Assembly (NCBI GenBank): GCA_011065235.1
Contig: JAAKFB010000088.1
Location: 1-7,166, forward strand
Direction of reading: 5' to 3'
Length of the DNA stretch: 7,166 bases
DNA from: Chlamydiota bacterium
GTDB lineage: Bacteria > Chlamydiota > Chlamydiia > Chlamydiales > Rhabdochlamydiaceae
Position 1 is the stretch's first letter. Each line of letters starts with the position of its first letter. Positions 6,130 through 7,166 of the stretch are shown one piece after another. The position numbers and the translations under genes were made by a program. The notes beneath the pieces were generated by a model. The model was not told the origin of the DNA. It made no database searches and saw only the letters and a list, made by a program, of their open reading frames with translations.

Positions 6130-7141
6130 TCATCTCGAGCAATTTTGAGCTTTTCTGTAATTTTGATGCCAAGGGTGCTCTCTTTCCCTCCTGATGAATG
6201 TCAAGTGCGTGCTGCTCGAAATAGTGAAGGGCTGATTTTCGTGCATTATATCGCGATAAGCATTGTCCTATCATGTACAGAATATTGGGAGTATAAGAAT
6301 CTAGGTTTTGATGAAGCTCTGGGAGTTGGCTCTTTAAAAGTTCGACTATTTGAAAAGGGTCGTCTAGACCATAAAAGATGGTTGTCATATAAAAAAAACT
6401 CTCAAGAGGGGGAGGAATTGAATCGTTCTCTAAAGGATTTGTATAACTGTTGCCGATGTTTATCCTTTGGGCACAAGCTGCCGAGGCTTTGTTGAAATAA
6501 TATTGCGCTGTTTCTTCATCTCCGATTTTTAGATAGCAATTTCCTAAGACAGCGAGCGTTTTTGTAATCCCGTAATCTTTTGTTTTTACCCAACAATCGG
6601 AATGGGAAAACTCCAAAAGCTTTTCTGTTGCTATAGGGGAAGTTTTTTCAAATTTTTCTCGCAAGACAAGTTCTTTTTTGTATTGTTCAATGGCGTGATC
6701 AATTTGTCCTTCAACACAATAAATATTTCCAAGTTCTCGGTAATTATCCGCTAGATACGAAGCCGCAAGATCTTCTTGCCCAGTTTGGGAGACGTTTTCT
6801 GCTATTTTCTTCTTCATATTTAACACGAAAGGACTTTTTTCTCCAAATATGTCACGGTATTCATTCAGAGCATCGACAAAACAGCGTTGAGAGGGTATAC
6901 GATTGCCGTCTCTTAAGTACATGTTACCTATCTGTTCAATGAGTCTCGTTTTTTTAACGCTTGGCTCTTTTGATATATCTCGGAGTTGTTTAAGAGTTGT
7001 TTCTAAATATGCTATTTTAGTTTCGGTGGTTGTGAAACTTCTTATCCATATTCTTTGAAGGTTTTGAGTACTGGGGTGTGTTTGAAAGGTTGGGCATTTA
7101 GGCAAAAAAGCAAGAGAATGGCTAAAGTTTCTAACAAACAT
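6086..7141 (-). CDS. TPR-repeat protein with presequence-like N-terminus
   Basis: 351 residues, ATG at 7141 and TAA at 6088-6086. The start is well supported by AAGGAG five bases upstream. Residues 1-39 contain R4, K15, R30 and R34 but no Asp or Glu; the first acidic residue is E40, right after RIWIRSFTTT, which looks like a mitochondrial presequence and cleavage site. The rest is helical, with TPR-like units near 67-100 (IGNMYLRDGN), 134-165 (YRELGNIYCVEGQIDHAIEQ), 195-225 (LAVLGNCYLKIGDEETAQYY) and 285-315 (YMIGQCLSRYNARKSALHYF). TPRs are protein-binding scaffolds; no enzymatic motif is visible and the partner is unknown. It is the upstream member of an overlapping pair with the F-box-like gene, so the two are probably co-expressed. 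It could instead be a cytoplasmic chaperone-like TPR protein, but the N-terminal 39 residues would then be unexplained. Confidence 0.88.
   Translation of the reverse strand: MFVRNFSHSLAFLPKCPTFQTHPSTQNLQRIWIRSFTTTETKIAYLETTLKQLRDISKEPSVKKTRLIEQIGNMYLRDGNRIPSQRCFVDALNEYRDIFGEKSPFVLNMKKKIAENVSQTGQEDLAASYLADNYRELGNIYCVEGQIDHAIEQYKKELVLREKFEKTSPIATEKLLEFSHSDCWVKTKDYGITKTLAVLGNCYLKIGDEETAQYYFNKASAACAQRINIGNSYTNPLENDSIPPPLESFFYMTTIFYGLDDPFQIVELLKSQLPELHQNLDSYTPNILYMIGQCLSRYNARKSALHYFEQHALDIHQEGKRAPLASKLQKSSKLLEMNDLHRIFNNFSRFS
7025..7141 (-). other. Mitochondrial-presequence-like N-terminal segment
   Basis: The first 39 residues of the TPR protein are rich in Ser, Thr, Phe, His and Arg/Lys with no acidic residue. 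They end in IRSFTTT before the helical TPR body begins. An arginine two or three residues ahead of an aromatic/serine site is the usual context for the mitochondrial processing peptidase. It is not a Sec signal peptide: there is no hydrophobic core of sufficient length. Basic, Ser-rich N-termini also occur in type III secretion substrates, so the two readings are not exclusive. Confidence 0.45.
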
Positions 7142-7144
7142 GTT

Positions 7145-7152
7145 ATCTCCTT
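7145..7152 (-). promoter_or_regulatory. Shine-Dalgarno sequence of the TPR gene
   Basis: On the minus strand AAGGAGAT precedes the ATG at 7141; the AAGGAG core (7152-7147) is followed by a five-base spacer, ATAAC. This is a near-ideal bacterial ribosome binding site and fixes the start of the TPR gene, and hence the position of its unusual N-terminus. The promoter must lie beyond the right edge. Confidence 0.9.
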
Positions 7153-7166
7153 GGAGGGTGTATGCG

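Noticed and set aside
6145..6495. 116-residue plus-strand open frame
   Set aside because: It lies entirely antisense inside the TPR gene, has no ribosome binding site and shows no recognisable domain. The minus-strand product has clear TPR units over the same bases.
7149..7158. CTCC-AA-GGAG inverted repeat around the TPR ribosome site
   Set aside because: The two-base loop is too small for a stable hairpin, so there is no support for a structure that hides the ribosome binding site.

Overview
The window looks like part of an effector-type gene cluster from an intracellular bacterium that lives in a eukaryotic host. Every protein in it is built from eukaryote-like interaction modules: ankyrin repeats, an F-box-like segment, TPR/alpha-solenoid repeats. 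No metabolic or housekeeping gene is present. Bacterial origin is supported by a textbook Shine-Dalgarno sequence (AAGGAG, 5 nt before an ATG), by a same-strand gene pair with overlapping reading frames, and by dense intron-free coding. Environmental Chlamydiae (Parachlamydia, Waddlia, Simkania or Rhabdochlamydia-like) are my first guess; Legionellales, Dependentiae or Amoebophilus-type symbionts remain possible. There is no phylogenetic marker gene, so this is inference.

Layout. The first 60% (2-4423, plus strand) is one very long ankyrin-repeat protein whose frame is still open at the left edge, so its N-terminus lies outside the window. On the minus strand, two genes read toward it. The first (7141-6086) is a 351-residue TPR protein with a strong ribosome binding site. 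It begins with about 39 residues that lack acidic side chains and resemble a mitochondrial presequence. The second (6129-4372) overlaps the first by 44 bp. It encodes a 585-residue protein with an N-terminal hydrophobic segment, a short proline run, an F-box-like motif and a long helical repeat body. Its last 52 bp overlap tail-to-tail with the end of the ankyrin gene.

How they may work together. The two minus-strand genes are probably one transcription unit, with the downstream gene translated by coupling. An F-box-like protein with a solenoid (candidate SCF ubiquitin-ligase adaptor), a TPR scaffold and a giant ankyrin protein would fit a set of secreted host-manipulating proteins. No secretion signal, catalytic domain or experimental fact in the window proves this.

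No tRNA, rRNA, insertion sequence, CRISPR array, convincing promoter or rho-independent terminator was found. There is no non-coding gap; the only bases outside genes are 7142-7166, the leader of the TPR gene.
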